Shown here: in pieces, positions 31,389 through 31,558 of the stretch | Position numbering within the stretch: position 1 is the first letter of the stretch | Layout: each line of letters begins with the position of its first letter | DNA from: BRH-c25 sp964447145 | Lineage (GTDB): Bacteria; Bacillota; Clostridia; Lutisporales; Lutisporaceae | Assembly (NCBI GenBank): GCA_964447145.1 | Contig: CAYURW010000017.1 | Span: forward strand, 1-31,558 | Length of the DNA: 31,558 nucleotides | Direction: 5' to 3' | The notes under the pieces: generated by a model | Seen by the model: only the letters and a program-made list of their open reading frames with translations | Told to the model about the DNA's origin: nothing | The model's database searches: none | Made by a program: the position numbers and the translations under genes

Positions 31389-31558
31389 ATGGAAAAAAAT
31401 GATTCTAAGCGATATGAAGCAATCGGTAAAAGGATTGAACAAGCAAGGAGAAGCGAAGGGTTGACACAGACCAGTCTTGCCTCTCTACTAGATTACGAGT
31501 CGCCAACTGCAATTTCTCTTATAGAGGCTGGCAAGCGAAAGATTAAAGTAGCTGAGTT
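31389..31558 (+). CDS. XRE-family transcriptional regulator (partial, N-terminal)
   Basis: The first 56 codons of a helix-turn-helix protein. RYEAIGKRIEQARRSEGLTQ, TSLASLLDY and SPTAISLIEAGKRKI show the classic XRE (Cro/C1) helix-turn-helix with the conserved Gln and the SxIExGKR recognition end. The rest runs off the window. The ATG at 31389 has no ribosome site, and the promoter's -10 box ends 6 nt upstream, so the message is probably leaderless. It is divergent from the SLH gene and the palindrome between the promoters is its probable operator. XRE regulators of this size often control phage or mobile-element genes, but nothing else of that kind is visible here. Confidence 0.88.
   Translation, partial: MEKNDSKRYEAIGKRIEQARRSEGLTQTSLASLLDYESPTAISLIEAGKRKIKVAE

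Overview
The window (about 31.6 kb, one scaffold with a 100-N gap at 25347-25446) looks like chromosome of a strictly anaerobic, Gram-positive-type member of the Clostridia. The signs are strong GGAGG ribosome sites, an SLH-domain surface protein and a copper-amine-oxidase-type stalk protein, a YkvI-type carrier, a short stand-alone purC, and a molybdenum aldehyde oxidoreductase of the Desulfovibrio MOP type. No rRNA, tRNA, CRISPR array or intact insertion sequence was seen.

Region 1 (1-7.7 kb, minus strand) is a compact operon: MOP-type aldehyde oxidoreductase, a large FAD/NAD + dicluster + CCG-domain oxidoreductase, a 68-aa double-CxxC protein, a C_GCAxxG_C_C-type protein, a PaaK-like AMP-dependent CoA ligase and an XdhC-type maturation factor cut by the window edge. 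This matches, from memory, the DVU_1551-DVU_1559 neighbourhood of Desulfovibrio vulgaris, whose partner genes are named only by family and have no established role. It is preceded by a near-consensus sigma-54 (-24/-12) promoter. It is my best candidate for an undescribed system: an aldehyde-oxidising Mo enzyme with its own electron-transfer partner, acid-activating ligase and cofactor maturation.

Region 2 (7.8-12.96 kb, plus strand) is divergent from it: a LytS/BtsS-type sensor kinase, a LytTR response regulator, an unrecognised 167-aa protein and a CstA-family transporter. By analogy with E. coli BtsSR-BtsT this is a pyruvate or carbon-nutrient sensing and uptake module.

Region 3 (13-20.6 kb) holds housekeeping and small-metabolism genes: an FMN alpha-hydroxy-acid oxidase-like enzyme with an N-terminal four-Cys motif, a metallophosphoesterase, a winged-helix remnant, purC, a 29-aa lysine-rich peptide, cysK, a DTD2-type (archaeal/plant) D-aminoacyl-tRNA deacylase, a stand-alone DprA-like protein and a YkvI-type membrane protein.

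Region 4 (20.6-26.7 kb) is a decayed accessory zone: a beta-lactamase-family C-terminal fragment, a methyltransferase with a tiny coupled ORF, a frameshifted fragment, the stalk-domain protein broken by the assembly gap, a truncated LuxR-type regulator and an orphan 200-aa ORF.

Region 5 (26.7-31.56 kb) is a 1493-aa mosaic surface protein ending in three SLH domains but starting with a DUF1508-like domain and no visible signal peptide. It is divergent from a truncated XRE-family regulator across a compact, nearly symmetric promoter/operator.
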